Origin: Pipra filicauda
Taxonomy: Eukaryota > Chordata > Aves > Passeriformes > Pipridae
Direction: 5' to 3'
Length of the DNA: 64,000 bases
Assembly: GCF_003945595.2 (NCBI RefSeq)
Contig: NW_024104316.1
Coordinates: 62,001-126,000, forward strand
The notes beneath the pieces were generated by a model. The model was not told the origin of the DNA, did no database searches, and worked only from the letters and a program-made list of their open reading frames with translations. Position 1 is the stretch's first letter; each line of letters opens with the position of its first letter. The translations under genes were made by a program, and so were the position numbers. Positions 13,801-28,388 of the stretch are shown here, piece after piece.

Positions 13801-15381
13801 AAATAATCAGTCCAGTATTAAGCCTGTGCCTTGCTACTCATGTCAGCACAGTCCTCTGCTCTGTGCAAACACGAGGGAGGGCTTCCCACTGCAGTGGCTG
13901 CAGAGCCAGGCAGGCTGGCACAAGGAGAGGGGGAGCACAGAGGGGAAGGGAGGGTGGCACTGAAATGGGGTGAGCCTGAGAGGCAGCAGGCGAGGACTGG
14001 CAGCACCCCCTGGGCAGGGACCCCCCCAGAGGTGACCACCAGGTCACATCACAGAGCTCCTGCCATGGTGCTGGGATGGTGCAGCCATTTCCATCCCTGA
14101 CTGCAGGCAGGCACTGGTGCCATCCCTGCTCTTTAGTGGGGCTTGAGGGGACTTGTAATAGCAGCAAAATGTTTGGGGGGATCCACCCTCTGTGTCACAT
14201 GGGATTACACACAAGGGAGCAACTCTGCTGTTTCCTGGCATTTTCCATCATAGCTGAGCCTCACAGATGCCCAGGCTAGCAAGATGCTCACAGATTTTCT
14301 TATCCCTTCTGGTGCATCCTCACCAGAGCGAGGAAGTCTGCCTCATGCTCACAAGTGTTATAAATGCTGGGTGCTTTTTTTCCCATTGTTGCTGATTTTC
14401 CTTGTCAATACTACATGATGCCATGGTTACAGAGATGTAGGACTAATCCAGTGACAGCAGGTTATGAGCTTTTTTGGTTTTGACATTCTTTGATGCTATA
14501 TTTGTGCCAGAAGAATAAATAATAAATACACACAACAGCATCAAAGATTTCTTCCAGGCCCCCAGCCTATTTCTGCCTATCCTTGTTAAGCTGTTAGAAA
14601 GATAGTTTCCTGCCAGCCACTTATTTTATGAACTATCCTGTCATCTAATGATGCACCTGAGGTCCCATTTATCCATTCTCTCTGAAAAGAGCACTTAATA
14701 AAAATAAAGTTCCTGTTAATATCCCCGAGAACAGCTTCCCCAAAACAACAGTCCTCACGTGCAGTCCAACAGGTTCCTTCCCTCCCTTTCCCTCTTCTTC
14801 CTCTTCCCACCCTCCCGCTACCAAAGGGTTGGAGAACTTTCTTGAGGGTCTCATAAGGAAAATGTAGAACATTTTTTCTCTGCAGCAACCTGAAACAATA
14901 AATAAGCAGATCTGTGAGTGTGTGACGTGCCTCCGCTCCGGTGAGGAGGAACGTGCTGGGGGTTATTCTCTGTAATCCCCACTGATCAAAGGAAGAGCTC
15001 CTTCAAGCCTGTTACAAGCACCCAAGTCTTGATTTTGCTGGAAATACGGCAGCACAGGGGGGATTTAACTAAAAATTTGTCTTTCATCTGCTCTGAACTC
15101 TGGGGCTCCTTCTAGGCAGGCACAGGCACCTCGACCATCCCCTGCTCAGCCTCAGCCCCATCAGATGCAGCTTCCCCTTGCAGCAGAACCTCAGCTCCTC
15201 CACCCCCATCTCTTGGGAATCCTGGTCTTCCCTGCAGAGAAAGGTTCACAGTCACCTGAAAATTAAGAGGGAGAGAAACTAAAGAAACATTGCAGTAGTA
15301 AGAAGTCGTGGGCAAAATTTTGCTAACCAGCCACTCAGTGAATTATGTGTTGTTTCAGCCCATCCCCTTCACAGTGTTAAT

Positions 15382-15480
15382 GTCATAGAATCCTGGAATG
15401 GTTTGGGTTGGAAGAGACCTTGAACATTGTGTAATTCCAACCCCCCTGCCATGGGCAGGCTAAACCACAGTGCAGGCAGG
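15382..15480 (-). mobile_element. CR1 LINE 3' fragment, reversed
   Basis: The sequence 'tcatagaatcctggaatgg' followed by 'tttgggttggaagagacctt', then 'attccaacccccctgccatg', is the reverse complement of a CR1 3' end. The element therefore lies antisense to GNAO1. Similarity fades after about 15480, so the 5' side is truncated or decayed. Confidence 0.85.
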
Positions 15481-18400
15481 TGTTGGACTTCAAGCACCTC
15501 CTTTGGTTCCTGTAAAGTCCAAGTAAAACCTGAGGAAAACCCCTTCCTCTGCACTCAGCAGGGATCATCTTGTAAGACATTTGGGGAAAGAGCAGAGCAC
15601 CAAAAACCAGAAAATTTGAGGTGGTGAGAATTCAAATTAGAACAGCAAATAAGCTGTGAGTAAAGGACTCCTGATGGGAAAATTCTTGTTGTGCTTGTTA
15701 ATAGAGCTAGATAGAAATGTTTTATGAAATTGCTGAAAAACAGCCTGAAAGAAACTGAAAACATTTGTAAAATCCAGTCAAAATGTACAAATCCAGCAAA
15801 AATATACAGGTAATCATGAACAAGAGGAAATTACATGAGGATTTTTCAAAAGGATTTTGCATTCCTGAAAAGGGCAAAGTATTTTGCTTTCATTTTTCCA
15901 ATTTTTCATTCAGAAACAACATTTTTGTTTGAAAATTGACATGAAACTAAAATAATAATACTGAGCACCCAAATAACTCAAAATATTTTGATAGGGCTTA
16001 AGGCAAGTGCTTTGGCTGGATGTGAAATGAAATTTTTCAGAGGCCTTTGAGTCCAATGGAGAATGCAGGGGAACATGTTTCATCCAAGCTGATTTTTCAC
16101 ACCACCTAATTTTTCGGTTCTGCTGCCAAGTGGAAGAATCAGTGTTCTTTGGCTGCTGTGGGGCCTGATGTCACATCAGCAGTGAAAGAAATAATTTTGA
16201 GACCCCTTGTCAGGCAGAAGGCTTGGGTGTGAACAATGAACCCACTGACTGCTGTAGCTGCTTCAGTGGAGAGCAGTAAGAAATCCCTACCCAGATATCC
16301 CATTATGGGTTACAGAGCAGAGGCAACAGGGAGGGACATTTAACAGGGTTAGGGTGAAGGGAGATCTGGATTTTTCCTCTCCCCCTACTCATAGCCCCTT
16401 TAAGTATCTTCAACATAGATAACCAAGTGAAATAGGACCACAAATGAGACTGGGCTCTCTCTGCCTGAAGCACCATTGCTTTCTTCAGGGACAGAGGACT
16501 GTAACCCACAGCCTCAGCCCTTCATCCTATGAGGCACTGATAAATCTGCGAGATGAATTTGGAGTGGAGATCAGCACCCACCGTTCAGCACTGAGCTCTG
16601 AGCATTAAGCTAATTACCGGGTTCCAGCACTGCACGGCTCCCCAGCGGGACGGCGCTGCCCTATAAATCATCCTACACAAGCGGCACTTAGCCAGAGATG
16701 GTAAAAAAAACCGTCTTTCTCCTGGGAATGCACCCCCACCATAGGGGCTGGTTTCCCTTTCTGTTCCAAAAACAAAGCTTGTTTTCCCCCCTTTGTGGTG
16801 GGAAAGCTTGGAATGCAACTGTGTCCCCTCTGCCCTGCCACCCTTACGCGGTCGCCTCGAGGGATGTTGGTGTGGAAAATCTTAAAGACATTTGAAGAGT
16901 GGAGGATGTGCAGGCTAAAGGCGTCAGGAATTCCCAAACCCCGAGCGGGTTCCCAGGGAATGGCCACCACTCCTGCTCAGCTCACACTCAGCCCTCAATG
17001 AACGTGAAAAAGCCGTTTATTTTCCCAACGCCGGGAGCCAACGCAGCCTCCCCACCTGCTCTCCCACTGTGGCATCTCAGGCACTTCCCTGCCATTTCCT
17101 GCAGCACAAACACTCCAGTGCCATTACAGTCTGTGGACTTTTACCCGGCAGAGGGTTTTACAGAGAGGAGAAGGGCGGTGAGCTGCAAGGATTTTGCTCT
17201 CTCGTCTCTGCTCCTCGGCGCTGCGGCAGAGCCCTCCCTGCGGAGCAGGAAGCCATGCGGGTAATGTCCCCCATCTGTGACTCTCTCTCTCATCCCCTCC
17301 CTGGTGGGCAGTGCTGTCTGTGCCCTGGCATGACGTTGGGGCTGGCAGGTCCCACGCTCAGCCCTGTGCTCGGTGCCAGCAGGACAGAGGGCCCAGCAGA
17401 GCCATCCTCCCAGGGGTGCTGTGGAGTGTGCAGTGGCTCTCAGTCTCTCAGGAATGCCCTCTTCTTGAATTAGAAGGGACTGGGATGGACAGAGTGTGGT
17501 TTTCTCACCTTCCTTTGCACCTGGTGGGTCAGGACCTATTTTGAGACCATTTAACACATGCTTTCTGGCTTTCCCATCCTTGCTTGGAAAAATCAGGTCA
17601 GCTACCCACCGTGTTTGTCTTGCCCAGTTCAGGAGCTCTTCTGAGCTCCTCAAGAACAGGGGAAGACCCTGAGATTTCCTAGAATAAAGGAAATTTAGGA
17701 AATGACTTGTCATCTCTCTTGCAGGTTGAGTTCTGTGTTGTTGGGTGGTGGGTTTTTCCACCTCTCTGGTGAGTGAAGCACCATTTTCTACAGGACACAG
17801 AGCTGTAGGATCTCTTATTATGGTGGTGGCCAGCTGGCAGCCTGAGAGCTTAGTCTAGTCCATGCATTATCCAGTCCCTGGATTGCCAGATAGTCATTAG
17901 TCCAGGCAAACGGGGAATATTATTTTACGTGTGTTGCAGGAGAGGAAAAGAAGGTTGTACCCACATAACAGCTAGCAATTTTTATTTGATCAGCTGCAGT
18001 ATCATACAGAATGGGTAGGAATAAAGGTGGTACTGAACACAGAGCAGTTGGCCTGCTCTAAGAGCCATAATAATCTATAATATCAGTCCTGCTCAATGTC
18101 TCCCCAAATAGGAAGCAGCAGACAGAAAAAAAACCAGCTGTAACAAGGTTTCAGGCTAGAAATCCTAGACCACATCCCAGACACAGAGAACTGTTTGGCC
18201 AAGACAGTCAGAGGTGATGGTGCCATCTTGGCTCCAGAAGGATATGAAAACCAGGGCTGTACTAATTGATAGCCAGACAGCACAACCTCAGGAGGAGCTC
18301 TGGACGTCCCCGTGGCTGTCAGGTTGTGTCTTCCATCCAGAATGGTCTGCCTGCTCACAGACAGACAGACAGCAGCCCTTCAGCCTGGTATCCAAGTCAA

Positions 18401-20931
18401 CCAACCTTTCTGTGAGCCATTAACGCAGGCAGGGTAGAAGATGGCTACTGTGACACTGTGGAAAGCCAACCATCTCTGACTTCGTTTGTTGGGCTTGGCT
18501 TTGCTGTGTGATGCCAATTGCTAGAGAGCACTGCGCTGAAGCTCAGCATAAACCCAGAGCACTGGGATCTGTGCCTGGGGCTTTGCAGTCCCACCTCCAA
18601 CTAAAGAGAGTGCAGAGGGCATGTAGTTTGGGTGCCCACCTCAAGGTATTCCCCAAAGGGATAGAATTTAATAAGCTACTGGATAGATTTTTACCTGCTC
18701 AGTGCCTTCCAGGATCTCTCAGCAAGCCAAATGCCAGGCAGAGGTGGGAGGCCTTGATGAAATGCTCTGAAGGCGGATGGCAGGGTGGAGGAGGAAGGGA
18801 GAAGGTTGTCTCTCCTGCAATGCACAGCAGCTGCTTCATGCCAGACAGATTTCCACAGATTGAGAGGTCAGCTCTGAAACACAGATGTGTGAGGGAGAGC
18901 GAGGGGGAGAGTCGTACGTGCAGCTATTCAGCGTCTCCAAAAACTCCTGTGGACTTGGAGCTGGGCCCTGGATGGCTCTGGAAGAGGCACATTCACCAAT
19001 CCTGCTTCGTTTCCAGGATTTACTCGGGCTGCAAATGTTGTGAAAATCACTGGTTTTTGCTGTGATGCAGCCACACTTCGGCTGGGAAGCAGGGTCCAGA
19101 TTTCTGGGACACTCTGTAAGGAGGAGGAGGTTTTCAGTTTAGGAGACGTTCTGCCCCTAAATTATAGGATGTCATTTCTCACTGGGGTAGCAGAGCCATG
19201 TGCTGCTGTGCCCCCAGGTCAGGATCTGGGTGCCCCATGAAGGTTTCCTTCCAGGGACGTTCTCTTTGGATGCTGGATGCTCTCAAGACATCACTTTGAT
19301 TTCCCCCAGGTCCATGACTGATGATGGCCACTACTTTTCCCACGAGATTGCTTGCTGATAACTAGCACTGTGCTGATTTGTCTGGCACTGCCAGCCAAAT
19401 TGCAATGCTTATCTTCTCCCACACTGCATGGATTTTCTGAAATGTTCTGAGATGCAGCTCTGAGTACAACCAGCCACCAGAGGAAATTGCCCCAGAGCTA
19501 ACCTTTGAGACAGGCTGAGTGACAAGTATCATTAATCAGAGTAAATAACAGCAAAAAATGATATTTACTGGGATTTAGTTCACCAGAAGGAAAGGACAGT
19601 ACAATGTGACACAGTGGCTCAGCTCTCCTGTGGGTGTAACTCAGTGCAGCTCTGTAGGGTTTAGCAGATTTGTACCACACAGCTTCACACAAGGCTTTGA
19701 CTATCCCTTAAATTTCCCCCCTTCCAGAAAACTATTCCTTTTTGAAGAAAAAAAGGAAAAAAAAAAAAAAGTCCCCTAGTGAGTGTCCGGGCAACTTCAA
19801 AGGACCAGAGCCAGGATTTACCCTGGAATAGTCAGAGATAGAGACCTGGGTCCCACTCCAGTTCAGCTCCACAGCAGACAGGGCAGGAGCAGCTCTGCTG
19901 GTACCTCCGTGGGCACTGGTCGTGGTTGCTGGTGAGGAACAAATAATCAAGGGTGGTCTGTATTGGTGTGATGGAAAATAACTTGCTTGCAGAGCCAAAC
20001 AAGGCTGCCAGCAGTGTGAGGCTGACAGGAGGGGCCCCTCTCCCTTCCAGCAAGGTAACACATTGACTGGGCTGTGTGGCCGTGGCAAGAGAAGTCACAG
20101 GTTTGCCTGCTGAGCGCAGGCTGCGTGCCTGGTGACAGTGACATATGGGAGACAATTAAATAACTGCATTTATGTCCAGGTTAGGGACAGAACAGGTCCC
20201 CATGAGCTGGATTTATAGCATGACTGGTGCACAGGTAGGTGCCCAGCCCGGGGTCAGGAGTGAGGCACTGACTCCCTGCTTGTTCACAAGCTTCTGGTTC
20301 ACATCTCCGTGCACTTCAGACCCTGCCCTGGGACTACAGAGCCCTCTCCATTCCTCAGCCAGTGCAGAGGTTTGGTCTTTAGCAAAGGCTGATTTGGTCT
20401 TTTGGCTCGGTGGCTGAAGTTTGGGGGTGTATTGCACCTTCCCAGAGTCTCTGAGCTCAGCTGCCTCCCCAGGCCAAGCCCAGCCAGCTCTAATTCTCCC
20501 TCTGCAGGTGGACGGATCCAGCGTTCAGGAGTGACACAAAGTGACAAATCCCACTCTCTGTAACCAACAACCTGAAGGCATCCGCTCGGGGGTCAGGGTT
20601 TCACCTGCCACGGAAAGTGCAAGCCTTTGGGAAGTGGCAGCAGGACACGTGGGAATGCTGCAGGGACAGGCTGGGATGCTCCTGCTGAATAAGAACCAGC
20701 ACGAAGGAGACCAGCCTGACCTCTCACCCTCCTCCCAGACGGCTCGTTCCGAGGAGACGGGAGCCAGAGCAGCTGGAAAGGCAGAGGCAGCAGTGCTGGG
20801 AGCAGCCCTGCTCCATTTTGTAGCTTCTTCCAGCAATCCCAGGAGCCAAGGGCTGCCTATTTTTAGTTCCCGAGGTAGCTGAAATACCACCGTGATATTC
20901 ATTAACGGAAACCCTGTCGGATGGGAGCTGC

Positions 20932-20950
20932 GGGGCCGGGGGGCGGGGGG
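20932..20950 (+). other. G-quadruplex-forming motif
   Basis: The sense strand reads G4-CC-G6-C-G6, which provides at least four G-triplets with very short loops. It would lie in GNAO1 pre-mRNA as well as in DNA. It sits in a GC-rich patch (about 20730-21090) with moderate CpG content. Folding is predicted from the motif only. Confidence 0.6.
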
Positions 20951-23810
20951 CTGGTTGGCCTGTTTTGTTGTGCTGTATTTAATTGCTGGCTGCAGCACAG
21001 AGGCAGAGCCTGGCGGGAGGCTCCGCTCCTCTCACCTCGGGAAAAGCGGGAGCGCCAGACCCGGGGGAGGCGGACAGGGAAAAGTCAATCAGGCAGTGTT
21101 TAAAAACCTACCTGCTGGGCCCAGGGGGGGCTGGAGGTTTTAATGTCATTCCCAGCTTGAGATGCAGCCTGGAGAGTGAGAAAAGAAAGGGATATCTTCT
21201 CTTCTTGGATCCGTAATTGCTCGTTAAATCATCTAACAAATGCCTGAACTCCTGGATGGCCCCATGCTTCTTGACAGAGGGGCTTCATCCTTGGCAGGGG
21301 AGAGAAGTATTTTTAAAAACACTCATTTCACCTACTTTTTCTGGGTCTATAAAAACTAAGAGTTCGATGGTTCACTCTGCAAAATAAAACCAAGTCTGGA
21401 ATATTTTTATTACCGTTCAGCAGGAGCAATAAACTTTCCTTCAAGCCCTGCTCCAGTCTGTTGACTCTCAGTCTGCCCTGCAGGCAGGTGTCCATGCTGC
21501 AGGAGGGCAGCCTCACCTGTCCCCAAAAGGGACCTCCAGTGACCACAGAGGAGCATGTACCAAAATAACCCCCTGCCCTACATGCTCAGCCCCACTTCTG
21601 GCCCAAGCAGACCCGAGGGCCACAGCCAGAGATGCCTGTCCCTGGTGGCTCCCATTCTGCCCTGTCATTCACTGTTCATCTGTATCTTCTGCTCAGACTC
21701 TCCTGTGGTGGGTCTTGCTCACAGGGAACTGCCACAAGCCTCAGTAGTTGAAAAGGTGAGGCAGCTATTTCCCAGCACAGAAAACATGACAACTGTGCTG
21801 TTCCCTCTGATGCTTTGCAGAAAGCAGCCTGTAGTTAAATCCACAAAGCTCAGAAGAAGCCCAGACCCTGCCCATAACAGCTGGAGAGCTTCAAATGTGC
21901 TTTGCCATTACAGACAGATGGACAGATCTGTGACTTATACCTATAACCCCCTCAGTGGTCAGGATAACATAGAAAGGCCTCCTTCTACCTGACTGAAAGC
22001 TTGGATGCTTTTCCTGCACCAGCCAGGCACAAATAAGGGGGCCAGGCCAGACCACAGCCATTAGTGGGTTTTGTGTCGTTTAGAGTCTGTGAAAAGAGCA
22101 GAACTGCAGCTGCAGCAGGGCAGGCAAACCATACAGATGATTTATGAATATTCACTGAGCTCACGAAGCACTCCGGGGCAGAAAACAAGCTTTGGAAATT
22201 AACTGAACTCTTCAAGGTTCTTGGTTTGTCTTGGCTTTGAGGTGTGAGTCACCAATACTGTTCCTCCGAAACGAGCAGAGTCTGTACAGAGGGCTGGGAA
22301 GATTCCTGGGCACTAAAATACGAAGTTAAGCACTCTGTGAGACTTTATGTTCATAAAGCCCTCAAAGTAGAGTCCACCCCATTAAGTTTTATGGGATACA
22401 GTACTGATACATACAGTACTGAGACTTCTTCAGCCCATAAAGGCTGGATGTTCAGGACACTTGAGGCTCTTTCCCTGAGCACTGACATCTCCAGCAGCTT
22501 CACTCTCCAGTGCCAGCAGTTTGGTGCCCTGCAGTTTTTCAGCGATTTCAGTGTTCAATACAGAGGAGTTTTGATCCTGGCCGTGCAGGCCCCGTCACAC
22601 ACCTTGTCATATCCACCCATGCCATTAGTTTATTGTGGTGCTCTTCAGCATGGGCACTCCTCCTCTTCTAACTGTGCCCAGCAAAGCACGGGCACTGCCT
22701 GCACTCCCCTCTGCCAGACTTGGGCTTCTGGTCTGCCTTTGCTGGGTCAGGTCACACACCCTGGAAGGTGAAGACTTCCACCTGTGTTTGGCCAGGAATG
22801 GGCTCGATCTAGCTGATGAGACACAAGGTGATAAAGCAAGGAGGTTGTCTTCACACGTTTGCTGTACACACGTAAGGAATAAGAGCTCCTCTTTTCCAGT
22901 TAGTTATAGAAATAATAATTGGGTTTGTGTCGGCTTGTAGAAATATGAGACATCTTTGAAGGAATGAAAGAAAAACTCTGCAGATGCTCCAACACCCCAA
23001 GGGTTTCTGAGTCTGTGGGTGGTGTGGGAGATCCACTTCTTGCAAAGCAAGCAGAGAGGGTCATGAATTTGGGTGTCCTGCTTCTCAAATGAGTAAAGCA
23101 TCAGCCACTGTGGACTATCACAGTGGGCTGAACTCAGCTATTCCAAGGCTGTCTAGACATTCCCATCCTAAATCTGAAGTTTCTTCCGGACCCAAGTTGT
23201 GTCAGAGCACTATCCTCCAGGAAAAGTTGCTGTTCCAGTGAATCTCATTTTTCTCACCAAAAAAGATTCCATCTGAAAACGGCCAGCTGGCCCTTCCCTC
23301 ACTGTTGTGCTCCTGAACCGTGGGAGATTCCTCTCCCTGTGAGTCACAGAGCACCCCAGCCAGCCAAGGTGGTCTGCATTAGCATGAATTAGCCCTCATA
23401 GCAGGGGCTCATAGCAAAGAACAAGAATTCAGGAAAAGCAATAAACCAGCATCTGGAAAAAATTGTTTCTGGAGTCTCTCTGCCATCCTCTCTGATACCA
23501 AAGCCCTGCTTCAGCAAGGTTCCACACGTGGTTAAAGCGAGAGTCCTTGCAGGGTGTGCGTCACTTTGACAGCAATTCTAAATAACTTTGTACATATATG
23601 CATTTCTTTCTGTTCCCAAGAAGCTCCACACATGTGCACTGCGGACTGCTTTGTCTGCTGAACAGAAATATTTGTTGACGTGAGGTGAATTGCACAAACA
23701 ACCTTTTTCCTTGTGACTTCCTTGCTCCCTCCTCCTTTGCCCTTTCTGCTGGATCACACAGCGTGGATGCTGAAGCCCCATCCCCAGAAACACAGCCTCT
23801 TCACTCCTGA

Positions 23811-24055
<245 letters not shown>

Positions 24056-24679
24056 GTGAGTATCCCTGCCCATGGTCTTTCATGTTAAGAAGATGCATTT
24101 GGGCTTGCCAAAGTTCTAACTGATGTTAGGGACCTCGTAGCAGTGGAACTGAACGTGTCTCTGCTTACAGACTGGGGTGTGTGTTGTGTCACAGGTTGCT
24201 GCATGGCAGAAAGGATCAGGCAGGACATTTGTGTCCCTTTCTGGCCAGTTGGGGGTCAGGTCCATGACCCCAAGGCCAGGCTCCCATATTGCTCCCAACA
24301 GCTCAAGGTAGGTTTCTGCAGACATGGATCTAGTGAATAGAGGCAGCTCAACCCATGGGCATGGCTGATGGCTTCCCTGTCTATCTGACTGTGCACAGAA
24401 GAGTGTGATCACCTGCTTTGTGCAGCACTTGGGTTTGCTTTTCTGACGGTCGTTCAGTGTACTGGTAGATCAGCTGGGCTACAGCCAAGGGTGAGGGACC
24501 TCTTTGCTTTTCCAGTGGTGTTGTGTTACTCCTGTAATACAATCAGAGGCATCTTTGCCATTAGGGACCACATCCAGGTGTTTTTTAATGGCAGTTGTCT
24601 GAACCCATGGCTCTGGTTCACCCCGTCATAAGGACAGGACATCTGCCCATCAGTGGCTGCTCTGGCTCTGAAGAGCCAC

Positions 24680-24743
24680 TGATTGTCTCCCCAGTTTCAG
24701 TTCATATCCATTGATTGTCTCCCCAGTTTCAGTTCATATCCAT
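24680..24743. repeat. 32-bp tandem duplication
   Basis: Bases 24680-24711 and 24712-24743 are identical head-to-tail copies of a 32-bp unit that starts 'tgattgtctccccag'. Identity between the copies implies a recent duplication. It lies about 625 bp downstream of exon 4 and includes a CCAG word that could resemble an acceptor, but it has no other splice context. Confidence 0.9.
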
Positions 24744-25419
24744 CTGTAATGATAATTCATTGGATCCGTTCATCTCCACCCAGGCCAGGTTGTCATCCCA
24801 TCGTTTCAGTCGCAGCAGTTGTTGCAGTCAGGCAGAATGTCCCCTGGCCCTGCACTGAGCCTGGGGCAGCAAAAGGTGGTTCAGTATAAGCATAAGGAAC
24901 AGGCAAGCACAGAGCAATTATTTCTCCACTTGTACCCTTAGACCTTTTGGTAGTCAGGGAAATAGAGGCTTCCCAATGGTGTCAGGGCAATGCCACGTCC
25001 AAGCTTTTGGCTCAATATCCCACATCAACAAGTTCACCAGCTGTTTCCTGCACTTCTGGAGGTTCTGCTGTGTGTCTGGATTGTTTGGCAACTCTGCTCA
25101 GGGTTTTCCTGGATATCTATCAAAACATGAACCCAAGCAGTGGCGTGGCTGCTGGTTGTGTTCTGTGTGGGGGGCCTGGTGTTCCCAGCCTGTCCCAGCT
25201 CCTCCCACCCAGCTGGCAGGGCAGTTTGGGAGCGGGGCTGCAGCAGAAGGCGAGTGATGACACATCACTTGGCAATGGTGGAAAAACGAATGGGAAACCT
25301 GCAGATGTGTGGCTGGTGACACAGCATCCAACCCATCCATCCTCACACCTCAGAGATGATCCCAGCATTACGCTGCCTTTTAATCAGTACGAGGTGGATG
25401 CCCATGTTTAATCTACATT

Positions 25420-25640
25420 TCATTGCCTGTAACAGCAAAATCAGCCTTCTGTTGCCGGCAGCCTTTTCTTTTTTCACGTTTTTTTCCACAAAAGAAGGGT
25501 ATGATGGCATAAACATACCTTTAGAGATATAAATTATCTAAAATGCCAGTCCTAATTGCGTTACAACCTTGTGAAAAATTCTTCAATTGTTTTAGAGCCA
25601 ATTACCTTGAGGAAAGTATTTTGATTTTCCTTCCATGCAA
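25420..25640. promoter_or_regulatory. AT-rich repeat-free block, possible conserved element
   Basis: The block contains words such as 'gatataaattatc', 'cctaattgcg' and 'agccaattacc', which resemble homeodomain sites. It lacks any recognisable repeat and contrasts with its flanks. The call rests on composition only. Confidence 0.2.
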
Positions 25641-28388
25641 GATAGCAGTTGAAAATAATAAGCAGAGCCCTCCCAATGTGACCAGCTGCTGGGCAATTCA
25701 TCAGCAAGAGCTCTGAAACCATGAGCAGTTTCTAGATATGAGCTGAAGAGGCTCTGTGCTGTGGTATTCACAGCAATTTCAGTGTGGGGTTGCAGCCCAG
25801 CAAAATGAGTTTCGATGCCTTTGACAAAATCACTCTCATCCAGAGGAGGCTGCACGATCCTCCTTGCCAGGGGAGCTGTGTGCTGTGCCTGGACACTTGT
25901 TTTCCCTGGGCTGGGTTGGATAGTGAGGCTGAAGATGGCAAAGTCCTTGTCATTTACAGACCTGCTGGTGTTGAGGAGCCTCTGGTGGTTCCGTCCCTGG
26001 GAGCAGAGATGCTCTCCCAGAGCAGGGCACAGGAACACATCCTGCTGCACCTCTGGCCCTGGTGCCATCACACTAGATGGTGATGCAAGTGAGAGCTCAG
26101 TTGGCATTTATTCACACCCAGTGGACTCCCAGTGAAAAGAGGCATATTTTTCATTTAATCCTTCAATGCTCTGAGGTTGTTTTCGTTTCCATAACTGAAA
26201 GATTTTGGACAGCTTTATATTTTTTCCCCACCCTGAGAAAGGGCTTATCTTTTTTGACACTGATGCTGGATTTAAAACACTAACAACTACAAAATGTGTT
26301 TTCATTAGAGCTAAGAAAAATAAATTCCAGGCAAGAACTGAATCTGAAGTTCCCCAAAGTTTGAGAAACACTGACAGGCAGTGAGCCAGACTGGCATCGC
26401 TTTTATTTTGGGCTTCTCTTGGTGCTAAGCCACAGGGACTAGGGGGTTGCTGGCAGGAGGGAAGTTTGCTGCAGGAATTGGAGGTGGTGCTCCACGGCTG
26501 CTCAGCACGTGTCCCAAAGCCCAGAGGCACCGAGGTTGTGTCCTGGGCAGCACAGGGGGGACCTTCAGCAGTGACACTTCCCTTCCCCCAGAGCCCACCC
26601 CCCACATGCCCTCCCTGCTTTCCCAACCTCCCCCATTGCCTGTCTGTGCCTGAGGAGCCACCACCTGGGCTTCTCTGAGTCAGGGCTGCTGTTGTTCTTA
26701 ATTGCTCTTCCAGTGCTTTACCTTGAGGTTTGTAAATGTCTGGGACAATGGGCCTTCTGTCAGGCCCCTGGGAGGCCAAGTCACAGGCTGATCAGCAGCC
26801 TGCAAGATCAGCAGCACAGCTCTTACCAGTCTGTCATCAATATCACTGAAAATAAATTGAATATTTTGTATTAGGCTAAACGAGAAGTGAGTTGTAGCTC
26901 TGCTCTCCCATCAAAGATGGGCAGGAGCACATTGCTCTCTAGTCTCCAATACACACTCCCTTAACACCTCCCTGCAAGGCTTGGTTTATTTTAGGCTCCA
27001 AAGTCTGCCTGTCCTTAGCAAGGATTTTATATCTACTGCAAAGGAACGGTAGAAAACAGCACTACTGCAAAGAAAAAACATGACTGGGGAAGAGGGAAGG
27101 TTCTGTAATGGACCTCCTGTGCCTTGGACTGCAAACAGTAAAACCATAAGGATGGCAAGAGAAGGGAAGAGAGTAAGATGTTTCATCTTTTTTTGTTACT
27201 GCATTTTTTCGTAGTTCCCTGAGGCAAATTTACGGGTGGGTTGCGTTCCACATTCCTAATATCTTGATTATGTTTTTATTCCTATTTTGTCTCCTCTTCC
27301 TTTCTTGTCTTCGTGCCTAGGAGCTAAATCTACCTCTGATCATCAAAGAGTCTGGGCACTGCTGATGTCTTTTTCTTCTCTAGCCAGTTTCTGTCTGTGG
27401 AAGCACATCTGTGACCCACATTTTGCTTTCAAAATCAGCAAAAGAGAGGTTTCCAGCTGGTTTCCCTAATCTCCTACTTTTGTTCAGATTTTAAAATCGT
27501 CTTGTGTTTCCTAGCCTCGAGTTCCTAACTAGCCTGGTCAGTGGAGTGCAGCACACAGGGCAAGTCTGATCTTCACCACCCAGGATGGGGACCTGCTGTG
27601 AACAGCCTCCAAACTTGAGGGGGGAAATGGAGCAGACGGAGCATCCACACGAGCTCCGATTTTCCATGTGCGTCTCCAAACAGGCACAGGCCCTGCAAGA
27701 TGTGTAGGCAGAGACAGTTTGCAAGTACACAGACACAAAAAAGCCAGAATCCATCTCGAGTTATTCTCCTCCTGCTTCCAAGTACTTTGAAAGATCATTT
27801 GATAATGCCAGGGCTGTGAAACTACCGTGAAAATGTAAAATATTTTAGGCCTGCATTCAACCCATCCATCTTCACACATATCAGAGGTGTCAGGGCTAGG
27901 AAGCTTGTTGCCTTTGGCTCTCTCAGTCAGGAGCAAAGGGAGGGAGAGATGCCTCCAGAGAGGGATACAGACCTCACTGCTCAGTGGAGAAAGAGAGATG
28001 CAATTGTGTCTGCTGCTCTACCACAGCTGTCCACAGCCCTGACATCTCAAGTCTGTGCCAAATACCAAGCCCAGACTGGACAGCATTTTGCTTACTTCAT
28101 CTTCAAGAACTGCTCTGGCAGAGCCTTATAGAAAAGCAGCACCAAACTCAGAATAAAATACTGCAGCCTTCCTTCTCACCCCATCTTGTGTGGGACTGTT
28201 CTCTGATCTATTTTCCTTGCAAAAGAATTGTCTTTGCACGATGCTATCACCTTCCCTACTGATACTTACTGCATCCCACGTGCCTACACACACTTTGCAT
28301 CAGAAAAGCAGTTAAGAAAGTAGAGCCAGATGTTGTTGTGATGTGGTGAACAGCTTCCAGATTGAGCCCTGACAAGGCAGCACTGAGA

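Noticed and set aside
17141..17761. Minus-strand open frame of about 206 codons
   Set aside because: No domain or family resemblance; other frames over the same bases are similarly open.
26108..26779. Minus-strand open frame of about 223 codons
   Set aside because: No recognisable protein, no splice or start context, and a composition like other chance frames in the intron.
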